NCBI GenBank assembly: GCA_023614405.1
Contig: CM042685.1
Span: forward strand, 92,494,684 to 92,558,683
DNA from: Avena insularis
Lineage: Eukaryota > Streptophyta > Magnoliopsida > Poales > Poaceae
Direction of reading: 5' to 3'
Length of the DNA: 64,000 nucleotides
Shown here: positions 33,881-46,583 of the stretch, piece by piece
Layout: the number at the start of each line of letters is the position of its first letter
Numbering within the stretch: position 1 is the stretch's first letter
Notes under the pieces: generated by a model
Told to the model about the DNA's origin: nothing
The model's input: only the letters and a program-made list of their open reading frames with translations
The model's database searches: none
Made by a program: the position numbers and the translations under genes

Positions 33881-34812
33881 CCCCTCTATTTTGATATATT
33901 TTCTTTATAGAAAAGAACAATTTGAACTAATTTCATTAAATCAACATAAATTCATTTTAAGTCTACCAAGTTAGCTAGTAATCTTGATAAATCCGACTAA
34001 AAACATGGGAATTGTAAGAAATCCTATGGTCCACTTTGTATGAAAATTAGGGTGGTGGCATTTTCTTTTAACTAACGTGAGTCCCATAGGAGTGGTGTGC
34101 TTCAATTAACACGTACAGTTGGTGGAAGTACAATTTGCATCTAGGACCTTAGAAAATGAAAATGAACTCCAAGTCCATACATTTAGCACAAAGTATCCTG
34201 AAATTATTTAAGCAAGGTAAAGCAGTTGGGTCTAGATATTTATCCACTAAGAAGCTGAGCCATACCCTTCGGCTAGTACCATTTTATTAACAAAACAAAA
34301 CATCGGATTGCTCCACTTCGCTAGAGCTTGGTGATGAATTGCATCGAATGAAAAAGTTCTTCAATTTTTGTTTTTTGTTATTTTATTTCAATATTTTCAA
34401 AATAGGGTCGATGTCAAATGTTTAGCAAGAAATTAAATCTTTTGAAACCCTCACTAGTTTTTTCACTAATCGACCTAAAGTCATTTCGATGGTCTAAACT
34501 AGCTAGAAAGCTTGCATAAAACTTCGCAATTATTCTTAAACACTCTCCACGTTTGTCGAAAAATGGGGCAGTTCCAAGCTCGCGCGCAGAGTCTAATGAG
34601 CGCTCGTCCAGTCGACTCGTTTGGGCTTGGTTTGTTTTATTAACGATCTTAGGTGAGCAATATTTTTTTCTCGTTAATGTTAATGAACTAAACAATATTG
34701 TTGAAGAGTTTTGTGAGCTACTTGTTAAGATTGGTCACAATAACGAACTAAGAAAGTGTGTTCCCTAATTTCATGTATGCTAGTTATTCATTATGTACCA
34801 TGTAGTGTACAA
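33881..34812. other. Stretch without a supported gene
   Basis: AT-rich, with remnants of the repeat vocabulary up to about 34200. Overlapping frames at 34414-34695 (minus) and 34553-34768 (plus) are identical in the second copy only because of the duplication. Neither is a known protein. Confidence 0.4.
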
Positions 34813-34829
34813 GAGAGAGAGAGAGAGAG
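34813..34829. repeat. (GA)n microsatellite
   Basis: A run of GA dinucleotides, several repeats shorter in the duplicate at about 42239-42251. Confidence 0.8.
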
Positions 34830-35085
34830 CTCACCCATGGTTGGATGGTTATTAGTAGAGAAGTGGTACCACTAGCGCACTAGAGATCAAATTCCGGGTT
34901 TGGCACTTTGATGTCTCATAAAACACGGAATATTCTTTAATGGGAAGCGATGCTCCCGTGTATAGCGAGGCGTGTATGCTGACTTCGTCAAGTTCAAGCC
35001 CCATATGATCAGTCTCAAGACACAATATTTTCAGAGGTGGTCATATAGAGGTAGTAGAGTGTTCGTGCATGCATTCGTCCTTTAT
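34830..35085 (+). repeat. SINE-like dispersed repeat S1 (first copy)
   Basis: It runs from CCCATGGTTGGATGG, through a box-B-like AGATCAAATTCCGGG and GGAATATTCTTTAATGGG, to CTTCGTCAAGTTCAAGCCCC and GATCAGTCTCAAGACACAAT, with a vestige of the TCATAGGGGT tail. The same module appears at 35890 and, split, at 36310/53298. It resembles a tRNA-derived retroposon common in Triticeae; I do not assign a family. The duplicate is at about 42253-42510. Confidence 0.5.
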
Positions 35086-35232
35086 TTTGTATTGAGTTTT
35101 TCTCGGTTATCTAGAAGCACCTATAATACAAGTCAAACCAGGTGATTGAGAGTATATGTAGCATTGGAAATTTTGGGTGTCTAAAAGGGAATATTTTTCT
35201 TACTAGACCTAGGTCTAAAACTTGCGGGAATC

Positions 35233-35530
35233 ACCTATGTATATGGCCAAACCTATCTTTAAGATGGGACAAACTTGTTATACCATAAGCTAGTTGATTG
35301 CACCACAATGTATATAGTCAAACCTGTCCATAAGATAGGACCCAACACGTAAGATCTACCCTCTAATAGTCTTGTGATTAAAATTTATTTTCTATTGCAA
35401 TGTGTACTAGATATCCACATTTTAAAGCTTATGGACTACCCATAAGCTAAGGGTGGACCTTAATGTTTGTAGCTCGTGGATAGCTTCCACTACTTTTTTC
35501 CTTATGGATAAGCTTTTGGACAACATAGTG
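35233..35530 (-). repeat. Inverted repeat, right arm (first copy)
   Basis: Inverted match to 28272-28592, ending GGACAACATAGTG. Duplicated at 42656-42953 within the second tandem copy. Confidence 0.75.
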
Positions 35531-35859
35531 GACGCCTTGAGAGGGTGAGTCTAGCTAAGTTTTTCTCGACCCTAGGTCTAGTACAAGACCCCTGTCTAAG
35601 GGAATCAAATGGCAGGTTTTCTTTATTATGCATTTCCACTCAGATGAATGGATCCCCTATATGGTCTAAACGGTGGAGGATATTTTATTATCTTAGAAGC
35701 GAGTCTAGTAAATTTCTAGCCACATTTAGTAATGGCTCACGATGTGCTTGCTCCAATGTATGGGGTCTATGGGCTCACTACCGTGGGGCCCCATTATTAG
35801 TTCTCCAGTTATATCCTATAATAGCCAACGAATGTGAGCTCTGACTCTCCTAACTCTTC
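35531..35859. other. Unassigned stretch
   Basis: A 99-codon plus-strand frame (35545-35844) starts MSLAKFFSTLGLVQD. Its copy at 42968 is cut to 84 codons by a small change (the CACTACCGTG/CCAAGTG difference near 35778). I see no family and no purifying pattern, so it is not called as a gene. Confidence 0.35.
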
Positions 35860-36070
35860 CTTATACACAAAGACACGACACTCGGCTTTGAAGGATGGTT
35901 ATAAGGGCATTAGGAGGCGACGTTCTTGTTGATAGCGAGGTGCCTCTATATGGTGACTTCGTTAAGCTCAAGCCCCACTAGATCAGTCTCAAGACATAAT
36001 CTTTCGGTGGTGCTCATAGGGGTAGGGTGTGCGTTCTTGCGTTCATAGGGGTGAGTGTGGATATACATTT
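35860..36070 (+). repeat. SINE-like dispersed repeat S2 (first copy)
   Basis: The best-preserved example of the module: GAAGGATGGTTATAAGG, GGAGGCGACGTTCTTG, GCGAGGTGCCTCTATATGG, CTTCGTTAAGCTCAAGCCCC, then TGCTCATAGGGGTAGGGTG and TGCGTTCATAGGGGTGAGTG. Useful as a guide to how the split copy S3 looked before insertion. Confidence 0.55.
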
Positions 36071-36309
36071 GTGAGCATCTCCATTTTCTAGTGGGTTTTC
36101 ACAAATAGAGAGAGAGGCCTTTGGTTTCTACTAATTTCTGCTCAGTTTTCCAAAAGTACCTGTAATGCAAGTCATACTAGGTCACTGATGTCTAGGGCCT
36201 ATGGATCACTACCATGGGGTCATGTTATGAGTGGTCCAATTATATCCTATAACAGCCAGCGAATGTGAGCTCTAACTCTCCTAGCCCTTCCTTCTTCACG
36301 AAGCCTTGG

Positions 36310-36386
36310 CTCTTTCCTTTGAAGGATGGTTACGATGATGGAAGTGGGTGGCAATGTTCCCGTCGATATATATTGAGGTGCCTATG
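36310..36386 (+). repeat. SINE-like repeat S3, left half (first copy), ending in CTATG
   Basis: The module GAAGGATGGTTACGATG ... GAGGTGCCTATG stops exactly where the solo LTR starts. The right half is at 53298-53405, beyond the second copy of the LTR. Confidence 0.6.
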
Positions 36387-39324
36387 TGTAACACCCTCGG
36401 ATTGACCCTATGCAAGTCTTAGCGATTCCTGCCAAACCCGCATAGAAATGATTCAAGGGTTCCCACCGGGCACTTTCATGTAGGTGGAAAATGAAGTAAT
36501 ACCATTACAAATTAGTCCATGATGGAACCCACATAAAAAATTAGTCCAAATCACCTTGAAAATGATACAACGTCCGAGTACGAACAAGATGCATATTGGG
36601 CTAAGAGCCCTAAAGAATAACCAATGGCATCCATAACCCTGACCAGGCCAAGACGAAAGGGTAACCCTACTAATGAAGTCAATCTCAAACCTGCTAAAAC
36701 AAAAGGGGCACCGAAAAAGGGTAAAGGAAAAAGAGAGCGGTCGGTACTTAGTCCAATACACACTTACACTTAGAATTCAGTGGCTCTCGCCTACATAGGT
36801 ATGGGAAACTGAAGCAGCAGCGACACATGAGCTAAACAACCTATAGAGACTCTATACAACTATCAACTTTTAGAGAGGGATATTAAATACCTATTCAGAA
36901 CCAACCTGATGCTAACACCAATCATATCCATCCTGGCATTCCCCCTCCCCCTCAAGACCAAAAAAGGAAGTCATTCTGAGGAAACTCACACGGTTGGTAG
37001 TTTTATTCATTGCTTCCATGGAGGTTATCTATCTTACTAGTTATATAAAATACAAGTCAAATTATAACAGTAAACTTTAGTTATAGTTGTCTATGATTGA
37101 GATATTGTGCTCCAAATCGTCCATAACATGGACACGGCTTTTCTAAAAGATTTAACCCTGCAGGGGTGCACCAAAGTTTCCACTTGCACTTCAACCCTTT
37201 ATTCCAGATCAATTAACATACACCCATCGGTATGTTGGCGGGGCCTTGGACACGACTCTTTCCCAGATCCAAATAAAGTACATGGGCGACACCCAACTAA
37301 GCTACCTGTAACGAAGTTGGCCGTCTCCAAAGATGGACCCAGAGGTTGCGAGATCGACTAAGAGATCAAAGGCCATAGGTATATATCCTCAACATAACGA
37401 CCCACATCCTAAATAGTACTGTAGTAAATGTTCATCGAGACACATATAATAAACATGGCATAACATGGCATTAAACCCCAAACTATTTTGTGGTCCCCAG
37501 TACAGTACTTTGAAATCAGGTACTAAGCCGATAGGGGTCCCCATACACTCCACATGTGGTTAGAGTGCTCAGTCTCGGAACAGGTGTTAAAAACTCGAGT
37601 CCTAGGTGGACATAGGGGGACGAGATAATAACAAGATCTCACCTATTACTCCTCTCTGCCTCTGCATTAATTATATCTACTCCCAACATTTAATTAACAA
37701 GTTGTACTTAGAACCATGATCATCTCCACCATTAAGAATATGCCAAACCCCAAAAATGGTGAAACATCGATGATGCGAAGCAGCACGTGGGCAAACAACT
37801 ATGACTCGCAAGGCCTACTGACTACCAAACAACAGGTAATAGGAGGTATCCAGGGCAATATAGGCTGCAAGGGGTATAACGGGTACAAAAATGCTAAAGC
37901 ATCACAACACAAGTAGAAACAGATCAATAGGAGGAAATAAATACTAAAGGCAAAATAGGTAGGAAAAGCGAGAATGCTCGTCTAGGAAACACTACCAAAG
38001 ATTCATCGGAGAATGGGTCGACACACGCATCAAGTCATCGGCCTAATATATGAAGAAGCAACACACTAGAGGAAACACCGGATGCACTATTTAATACTAT
38101 GGCAGAAGATCGGGCATGATGCATGTATGATGCATGACATGACAAGGATGCTATATGACTAGGCAATATCAAGCAGAACCGGGGTCTCGACATTTAATTA
38201 GATGGTTCAAGTTGTTTAGATACCCCGCAATTTAAATGTTGTCTTAATAAGAAAAAACATGATACCGGTTTTCTACAAAAATTTAAATGGAGCCAATATA
38301 AGACTAGAAACGCCTGCATATGGTCTTCATATGTAATTATGAGGTGAATCAGCATAAGGCCCCCAAACCACATGATATGTGTGCAAGCATGTACAAATAT
38401 GTGCAACCGATGGATATCATATTATAAAAATATGGGGCTCGAAAAAGGGGTCACACATGGGTGTTTCACAATCTTAGAGTTCCAAGGGTCGGCGGTTCGG
38501 TCTTTGGATCTTGGGGTGGTCCGCGACATCAAATGTCTTGTGAAGGAGAACTCGGAGTCCGTGATGAAGGTCTCGAAATGTGGCGCGGGTGGTCAGAGTC
38601 GAACTTGGTGTGCTTCTAGTCATGTCCAAGCCCCTCTGAGGTATGATGATCTTGTTGATATCTTCGGGTGTCAAGTTCGAGTTCCAAAGACGATCTTCGA
38701 TCGGTGTCACGTGGTGGTTTGTCCGGGGTGATCTTGTCCTAACTTGTCACCTCACGGTAGTATGGGTTGATGTTGATCTTGACGGGGTTGGTCTTGGCGC
38801 CTTTGTTTGGACGCGGAATACAAGAGGCTTAGATGGATCATACACAGGAACATCACTAGCATGGTCACCGGCCTCGGTAGAATACATCCGAGGAGGTCTC
38901 TGGTATTCAAGGCATACATGTAGGTTTTGGAGGTTCCGATGGTTCCTGGATAGAGAGGAGGTAGGTCATGCGCTGGTAGAGGCGGCTTGAAGGCGACAAG
39001 GTGGAAGCGGCTCGGCCTTGTACTTGGTATACATGGACTACGGCGAGGAGAAGGCGACTCGGAAAGGCATGGTGGATGGGTACGGTTGTAGGGCGGCATT
39101 GGGGGTCATGGGCGTAGAAGTCGCTGCAGGAAGGTGCGGCCACGTTGGTACTAAGGCAGGGCCAATGGATCTCGGTAGGAGAGCAGTGCGCACGTGGCGG
39201 CGTCAGGAAAGCCGATGGCAAGCTTGCGGTGCTGCGGGCTCGGGGAAGGGAGGATGACGAGGTGCAGAGGACCTACAAGCAGCGAGGGGAGGAGGGTAGT
39301 TCTATGTTGGCGGCGCGGGGTCAC
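36387..39324 (-). mobile_element. Solo LTR A, left part (first tandem copy)
   Basis: Starts TGTAACACCCTCGGATTGAC after the CTATG target copy and runs to the chromovirus insertion at 39325. It contains the CCCTGCAGGG motif (37156-37165) and, at 38460-39320, a GC-rich leader-like part. Many frames on both strands here are shadows of LTR sequence. In this copy the rest of the LTR is missing because the duplication ends first. Confidence 0.7.
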
Positions 39325-39621
39325 TGTCAGGCCCTCTCTGCTCCCAGCTCATCTTCGGCAGTTATCGAACGGTGCATGTATGCATTTAAGTTAATCAGAC
39401 ATGTTAACTGTGGTTATCTGTAATGTCTATTAGTGTACTTTGTGGCCCTATACTTTCGATATAATGGTATGGGAGTGGTGGCTGGGAGACAGGCATAATA
39501 AAAACCCTAATTATCAGCATTATTGTTCTTCTTTTATGTCCTAACTATCGCTGAGCCTCGTGAGCTCCTCCTCAACCTCTTCTTCCGCCGTCGCCATGTC
39601 CTGGCCATCAAGGCACTGCCA
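39325..39621 (+). repeat. Chromovirus 5' LTR, first tandem copy
   Basis: Starts TGTCAGGCCCTCTCTGCTCC and ends CACTGCCA; duplicate of 46584-46881 with one base missing. Confidence 0.85.
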
Positions 39622-39624
39622 AAG

Positions 39625-39636
39625 TGGTATAAGAGC
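39625..39636 (+). promoter_or_regulatory. Primer-binding site, first tandem copy
   Basis: TGGTATAAGAGC, one mismatch from the initiator tRNA-Met site TGGTATCAGAGC. Confidence 0.8.
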
Positions 39637-40264
39637 AGTCGATCTCCGGCTTCCCTCCCACCCCCCCGTTGCATCATCCTTGTTCCCTCCCTCCCTTCCC
39701 CAAGTCTTGGCGAGGTTACCGTGGAAATCGTCCTCCAGCCATAAAATCCCTCTGCCGCCATGCCTGATACCCGTGCTCGCTCTAGATCGTGCAACTCGAG
39801 CAAGTACAATAGGGGCGGGAACTCATGGGTGACGACCGACAAAGAACATGAGGACGTGCAGCCGTGGCGCCATGCTCCCCTCGATCTCCGGTCAATTAGT
39901 TGCTGCCTGAACCGCTACGAATCCGACACCACCTCGGCCGTCACTGCTCTCCAAGGTGATATTTCTAAGATGTCGGCTATGATGAGAACTATGGCTCTAA
40001 GCATGTCCAGATCACCAACAACAGACATTGCGCCTACTCTACTCCTAACACTACCCAAAACCACAATTTTTCGTCACCACTGCCCCTCCTAAACCAAACC
40101 CTTTCTGCAATTCCAGAGGCACCTTTCCCACAACCACCACTATTCCCACCACAACTTGGAAAATTGACACTAGAAAAGCTACCTTTACCCCCTGCTCAAT
40201 CAATTTCCTCAACCGACTACTACCTCCACCATTGCCACCACCACTATAGAACCCACACAAACAA
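39637..40264 (+). pseudogene. Chromovirus leader and gag 5' part, truncated by the duplication
   Basis: The frame starting at 39760 (MPDTRARSRSCNSSKY) is the N-terminal part of gag. It is cut at 40264 by the duplication junction, so this copy is a fragment without protease or pol. Confidence 0.75.
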
Positions 40265-40277
40265 GTATGCTCATAAA

Positions 40278-42255
40278 TTTTAACTACAAGTATGCTCATA
40301 AATTTTTCAAAAAATCTTTTGAAGCCAACCAGGAATTCAGTATATCGAAAACCACCAAAAATCTTTTTCGTAAAACTTTCAAAGAAACCTACAATTTATT
40401 TGTAGTTTAAATTTTACCTAATTTCGATAAATCGACATTTGTATGAAAATAAATCAAGGTCCAATTTTTATGAAATTTTGGCCATTGGAATTTTCTTTCA
40501 ACTGACACGGGTCAGTTAACAAGGTCGGTGGAAGTACAGGTTGTATCAAGGACCTTAGAAAATGAAAAATACATCCAAGTCCATCACTTGGAAAATTGAG
40601 AAATTTTCTTTCTTGATAGTCGGAAAATCACACCAACAATATTATTTACTAAAATAAGATGCATCCATTCACCTCTTAAATGACATTTAATTCTACAGCA
40701 ATCTATCATGCTTACTGATAGCTCAAGTTTGACCTAATTTCGTTAAATTGTTAAGATACAAAACCTTAGCAAAAAGTTTAGCCTATTGTAAAAACTCTTG
40801 TTGTTGATTTGTGATATATTAAATGCCCCCCCGATGGTTAGCTCGAAAAAATATCAAAACTATCAGACAGTCTACAATATTCTTGTAGTTGAAATTTGAT
40901 CTAATTTCAATAAATTAGCATAAATTCATTTGAGTGGGAGTTAGCAAGGACAAAGTTTGAAAACTCATGAAACATGGGAATAATCATAATTAGTACAACA
41001 TGTCGGGCCACTATATATTTCTGAAATCTTGGCTTGTGACATATTTAGATCCAATATTCTTTGGACTTTCTTTATGAAAAGGAACAATATTGTCATCACA
41101 CGGAAAATTGAGAATGTTATTTCCTTATAGTTGGAAACTCACACATATGACATTGTTTACTAAAAGAAGAAGCACCAATCTACCTTTTAAAAGACAATTA
41201 ATTTCAGAGCAATCTATCGCCAAAAAGTGTAAATAGAAATCTATTAATAATGATCAGCAACCGTATAAAGAGGAACAAAAGTAAGCTGCTCTTAGATACC
41301 CGATTTCCCCCTCTATTTTGATATATTTTCTTTATAGAAAAGAAAAATTTGAACTAATTTCATTAAATCAACATAAATTCATTTTAAGTCTACCAAGTTA
41401 GCTAGTAATCTTGATAAATCCGACTAAAAACATGGGAATTGTAAGAAATCCTATGGTCCACTTTGTATGAAAATTGGGGTGGTGGCATTTTCTTTTAACT
41501 AACGTGAGTCCCATAGGAGTGGTGTGCTTCAATTAACACGTACAGTTGGTAGAAGTACAATTTGCATCTAGGACCTTAGAAAATGAAAATGAACTCCAAG
41601 TCCATACATTTAGCACAAAGTATCCTGAAATTATTTAAGCAAGGTAAAGCAGTTGGGTCTAGATATTTATCCACCAAGAAGCTGAGCCATACCCTTCGGC
41701 TAGTACCATTTTATTAACAAAACAAAACATCGCATTGCTCCACTTCGCTAGAGCTTGGTGATGAATTGCATCGAATGAAAAAGTTCTTCAATTTTTGTTT
41801 TTTGTTATTTTATTTCAATATTTTCAAAATAGGGTCGATGTCAAATGCTTAGCAAGAAATTAAATCTTTTGAAACCCTCACTAGTTTTTTCACTAATCGA
41901 CCTAAAGTCATTTCGATGGTCTAAACTAGCTAGAAAGCTTGCATAAAACTTCGCAATTATTCTTAAACACTCTCCACGTTTGTCGAAAAATGGGGCAGTT
42001 CCAAGCTCGCGCGCAGAGTCTAATGAGCGCTCGTCCAGTCGACTCGTTTGGGCTTGGTTTGTTTTATTAATGATCTTAGGTGAGCAATATTTTTTTCTCG
42101 TTAATGTTAATGAACTAAACAATATTGTTGAAGAGTTTTGTGAGCTACTTGTTAAGATTGGTCACAATAACGAACTAAGAAAGTGTGTTCCCTAATTTCA
42201 TGTATGCTAGTTATTCATTATGTACCATGTAGTGTACAAGAGAGAGAGAGAGCTC
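40278..42255. repeat. ~510-bp repeats and spacer (second tandem copy)
   Basis: Copy of 32851-34829, with repeat landmarks at about 40595 and 41104. The (GA)n run at the end is shorter. Confidence 0.8.
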
Positions 42256-43808
42256 ACCCATGGTTGGATGGTTATTAGTAGAGAAGTGGTACCACTAGCG
42301 CACTAGAGATCAAATTCCGGGTTTGGCACTTTGATGTCTCATAAAACGCGGAATATTCTTTAATGGGAAGCGATGCTCCCGTGTATAGCGAGGCGTGTAT
42401 GCTGACTTCGTCAAGTTCAAGCCCCATATGATCAGTCTCAAGACACAATATTTTCAGAGGTGGTCATATAGAGGTAGTAGAGTGTTCGTGCATGCATTCG
42501 TCCTTTATTTTGTATTGAGTTTTTCTCGGTTATCTAGAAGCACCTATAATACAAGTCAAACCAGGTGATCGAGAGTATATGTAGCATTGGAAATTTTGGG
42601 TGTCTAAAAGGGAATATTTTTCTTACTAGACCTAGGTCTAAAACTTGCGGGAATCACCTATGTATATGGCCAAACCTATCTTTAAGATGGGACAAACTTG
42701 TTATACCATAAGCTAGTTGATTGCACCACAATGTATATAGTCAAACCTGTCCATAAGATAGGACCCAACACGTAAGATCTACCCTCTAATAGTCTTGTGA
42801 TTAAAATTTATTTTCTATTGCAATGTGTACTAGATATCCACATTTTAAAGCTTATGGACTACCCATAAGCTAAGGGTGGACCTTAATGTTTGTAGCTCGT
42901 GGATAGCTTCCACTACATTTTTCCTTATGGATAAGCTTTTGGACAACATAGTGGACGCCTTGAGAGGGTGAGTCTAGCTAAGTTTTTCTCGACCCTAGGT
43001 CTAGTACAAGACCCCTGTCTAAGGGAATCAAATGGCAGGTTTTCTTTATTATGCATTTCCACTCAGATGAATGGATCCCCTATATGGTCTAAACGGTGGA
43101 GGATATTTTATTATCTTAGAAGCGAGTCTAGTAAATTTCTAGCCACATTTAGTAACGGCTCACGATGTGCTTGCTCCAATGTATGGGGTCTATGGGCTTA
43201 CCAAGTGGGGCCCCATTATTAGTTCTCCAGTTATATCCTATAATAGCCAACGAATGTGAGCTCTGACTCTCCTAACTCTTCCTTATACACAAAGACACGA
43301 CACTCGGCTTTGAAGGATAGTTATAAGGGCATTAGGAGGCGACGTTCTTGTTGATAGCGAGGTGCCTCTATATGGTGACTTCGTTAAGCTCAAGCCCCAC
43401 TAGATCAGTCTCAAGACATAATCTTTCGGTGGTGCTCATAGGGGTATGGTGTGCGTTCTTGCGTTCATAGGGGTGAGTGTGGATATACATTTGTGAGCAT
43501 CTCCATTTTGTAGTGGGTTTTCACAAATAGAGAGAGAGGCCTTTGGTTTCTACTAATTTCTGCTCGGTTTTCCAAAAGTACCTGTAATGCAAGTCATACT
43601 AGGTCACTGATGTCTAGGGCCTATGGATCACTACCATGGGGTCATGTTATGAGTGGTCCAATTATATCCTATAACATCCAACGAATGTGAGCTCTAACTC
43701 TCCTAGCCCTTCCTTCTTCACGAAGCCTTGGCTCTTTCCTTCGAAGGATGGTTACGATGATGGAAGTGGGTGGCAATGTTCCCGTCGATATATATTGAGG
43801 TGCCTATG
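42256..43808 (+). repeat. SINE-like repeats S1, S2 and left half of S3, with inverted arm (second tandem copy)
   Basis: S1 is at about 42253-42510, the inverted arm at 42656-42953, S2 at about 43290-43500, and the left half of S3 at about 43735-43808, ending in the target word CTATG (43804-43808). Confidence 0.6.
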
Positions 43809-46583
43809 TGTAACACCCTCGGATCGACCCTATGCAAGTCTTAGCGATTCCTGCCAAACCCGCATAGAAATGATTCAAGGGTTCCCACCGAGCACTTTCA
43901 TGTAGGTGGAAAATGAAGTAATACCATTACAAATTAGTCCATGATGGAACCCACATAAAAAATTAGTCCAAATCACCTTGAAAATGATACAACGTCCGAG
44001 TACGAACAAGATGCATATTGGGCTAAGAGCCCTAAAGAATAACCAATGGCATCCATAACCCTGACCAGGCCAAGACGAAAGGGTAACCCTACTAATGAAG
44101 TCAATCTCAAACCTGCTAAAACAACTTTTAGAGAGGGATATTAAATACCTATTCAGAACCAACCTGATGCTAACACCAATCATATCCATCCTGGCATTCC
44201 CCCTCCCCCTCAAGACCAAAAAAGGAAGTCATTCTGAGGAAACTCACACGGTTGGTAGTTTTATTCATTGCTTCCATGGAGGTTATCTATCTTACTAGTT
44301 ATATAAAATACAAGTCAAATTATAACAGTAAACTTTAGTTATAGTTGTCTATGATTGAGATATTGTGCTCCAAATCGTCCATAACCGCGGACACGGCTTT
44401 TCTAAAAGATTTAACCCTGCAGGGGTGCACCAAAGTTTCCACTTGCACTTCAACCCTTTATTCCAGATCAATTAACATACACCCATCGGTATGTTGGCGG
44501 GGCCTTGGACACGACTCTTTCCCAGATCCAAATAAAGTACATGGGCGACACCTAACTAAGCTACCTGTAACGAAGTTGGCCGGCTCCAAAGATGGACCCA
44601 GAGGTTGCGAGATCGACTAAGAGATCAAAGGCCATAGGTATATATCCTCAACATAACGACCCACATCCTAAATAGTACCGTAGTAAATGTTCATCGAGAC
44701 ACATATAATAAACATGGCATAACATGGCATTAAACCCCAAACTATTTTGTGGTCCCCAGTACAGTACTTTGAAATCAGGTACTAAGCCGATAGGGGTCCC
44801 CATACACTCCACATGTGGTTAGAGTGCTCAGTCTCGGAACCGGTGTTAAAAACTCGAGTCCTAGGTGGACATAGGGGGACGAGATAATAACAAGATCTCA
44901 CCTATTACGCCTCTCTGCCTCTGCATTAATTATATCTACTCCCAACATTTAATTAACAAGTTGTACTTAGAACCATGATCATCTCCACCATTAAGAATAT
45001 GCCAAACCCCAAAAATGGTGAAACATCGATGATGCGAAGCAGCACGTGGGCAAACAACTATGACTCGCAAGGCCTACTGACTACCAAACAACAGGTAATA
45101 GGAGGTATCCAGGGAAATATAGGCTGCAAGGGGTATAACGGGTACAAAAATGCTAAAGCATCACAACACAAGTAGAAACAGATCAATAGGAGGAAATAAA
45201 TACTAAAGGCAAAATAGGTAGGAAAAGCGAGAATGCTCGTCTAGGAAACACTACCAAAGATTCATCGGAGAATGGGTCGACACACGCATCAAGTCATCGG
45301 CCTAATATATGAAGAAGCAACACACTAGAGGAAACACCGGATGCACTATTTAATACTATGGCAGAAGATCGGGCATGATGCATGTATGATGCATGACATG
45401 ACAAGGATGCTATACGACTAGGCAATATCAAGCAGAACCGGGGTCTCGACATTTAATTAGATGGTTCAAGTTGTTTAGATACCCCGCAATTTAAATGTTG
45501 TCTTAATAAGAAAAAACATGATACCGGTTTTCTACAAAAATTTAAATGGAGCCAATATAAGACTAGAAACGCCTGCATATGGTCTTCATATGTAATTATG
45601 AGGTGAATCAGCATAAGGCCCCCAAACCACATGATATGTGTGCAAGCATGTACAAATATGTGCAACCGATGGATATCATATTATAAAAATATGGGGCTCG
45701 AAAAAGGGGTCACACATGGGTGTTTCACAATCTTAGAGTTCCAAGGGTCGGCGGTTCGGTCTTTGGATCTTGGGGTGGTCCGCGACATCAAATGTCTTGT
45801 GAAGGAGAACTCGGCGTCCGTGATGAAGGTCTCGAAATGTGGTGCGGGTGGTCAGAGTCGAACTTGGTGTGCTTCTAGTCATGTCCAAGCCCCTCTGAGG
45901 TATGATGATCTTGTTGATATCTTCGGGTGTCAAGTTCGAGTTCCAAAGACGATCTTCGATCGGCGTCACGTGGTGGTTTGTCCGGGGTGATCTTGTCCTA
46001 ACTTGTCACCTCACGGTAGTATGGGTTGATGTTGATCTTGACGGGGTTGGTCTTGGCGTCTTTGTTTGGACGCGGAATACAAGAGGCTTAGATGGATCAT
46101 ACACAGGAACATCACTAGCATGGTCACCGGCCTCGGTAGAATACATCCGAGGAGGTCTCTGGTATTCAAGGCATACATGTAGGTTTTGGAGGTTCCGATG
46201 GTTCCTGGATAGAGAGGAGGTAGGTCATGCGCTGGTAGAGGCGGCTTGAAGGCGACAAGGTGGAAGCGGCTCGGCCTTGTACTTGGTATACATGGACTAC
46301 GGCGAGGAGAAGGCGACTCGGAAAGGCATGGTGGATGGGTACGGTTGTAGGGCGGCATTGGGGGTCATGGGCGTAGAAGTCGCTGCAGGAAGGTGCGGCC
46401 ACGTTGGTACTAAGGCAGGGCCAATGGATCTCGGTAGGAGAGCAGTGCGCACGTGGCGGCGTCAGGAAAGCCGATGGCAAGCTTGCGGTGCTGCGGGCTC
46501 GGGGAAGGGAGGATGACGAGGTGCAGAGGACCTACAAGCAGCGAGGGGAGGAGGGTAGTTCTATGTTGGCGGCGCGGGGTCAC
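43809..46583 (-). mobile_element. Solo LTR A, left part (original copy)
   Basis: Begins TGTAACACCCTCGGATCGAC at 43809. Together with 52379-53297 it forms an LTR of about 3.69 kb split by the chromovirus. Outer flanks are CTATG on both sides (43804-43808 and 53298-53302). The architecture (TGTAACAC tip, CCCTGCAGGG about 600 bp in, GC-rich leader-like block, ATGATG-rich far end) parallels solo LTR B at 58260-61443. By analogy with that LTR it reads on the minus strand. No internal region flanks it, hence solo LTR. Confidence 0.72.

Larger units (their letters stand above)
28272..35530. mobile_element. Segment bounded by ~300-bp inverted repeats, CACTA-like tips
   Basis: The left end (28272-28592) and the right end (35233-35530) are inverted copies that align over about 300 bp. 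The outer tips read CACAATGTTGTCC on the left and, inverted, CACTATGTTGTCC on the right. Flanking 3-bp sequences are TAC and GAC, a near but imperfect target copy. The inside is built of ~510-bp degenerate repeats and a non-repeated block. No transposase is visible. It may be a non-autonomous DNA transposon with long ends, or two inverted copies of one small element that merely flank the array. Confidence 0.45.
32851..40277. repeat. Large direct tandem duplication, first copy (7427 bp)
   Basis: Sequence from 32851 matches 40278 onward at an offset of 7427 bp with only sparse differences, through inverted arm, SINE-like repeats, solo-LTR left part and chromovirus 5' end. The first copy ends inside chromovirus gag at 40264, after which a junction with a short partial repeat leads back to the start sequence. 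The boundaries do not match the ends of any single element, so this is a segmental duplication and not a transposition. Confidence 0.95.

Noticed and set aside
34414..34768. Overlapping frames conserved between 34.4 kb and 41.8 kb
   Set aside because: Conservation is explained by the recent 7.4-kb duplication; both strands are equally conserved.
38372..39423. Cluster of frames up to 119 codons on both strands (also 45631-46682)
   Set aside because: They lie in the GC-rich part of solo LTR A, overlap on both strands and shift with small differences between copies. No protein family fits.
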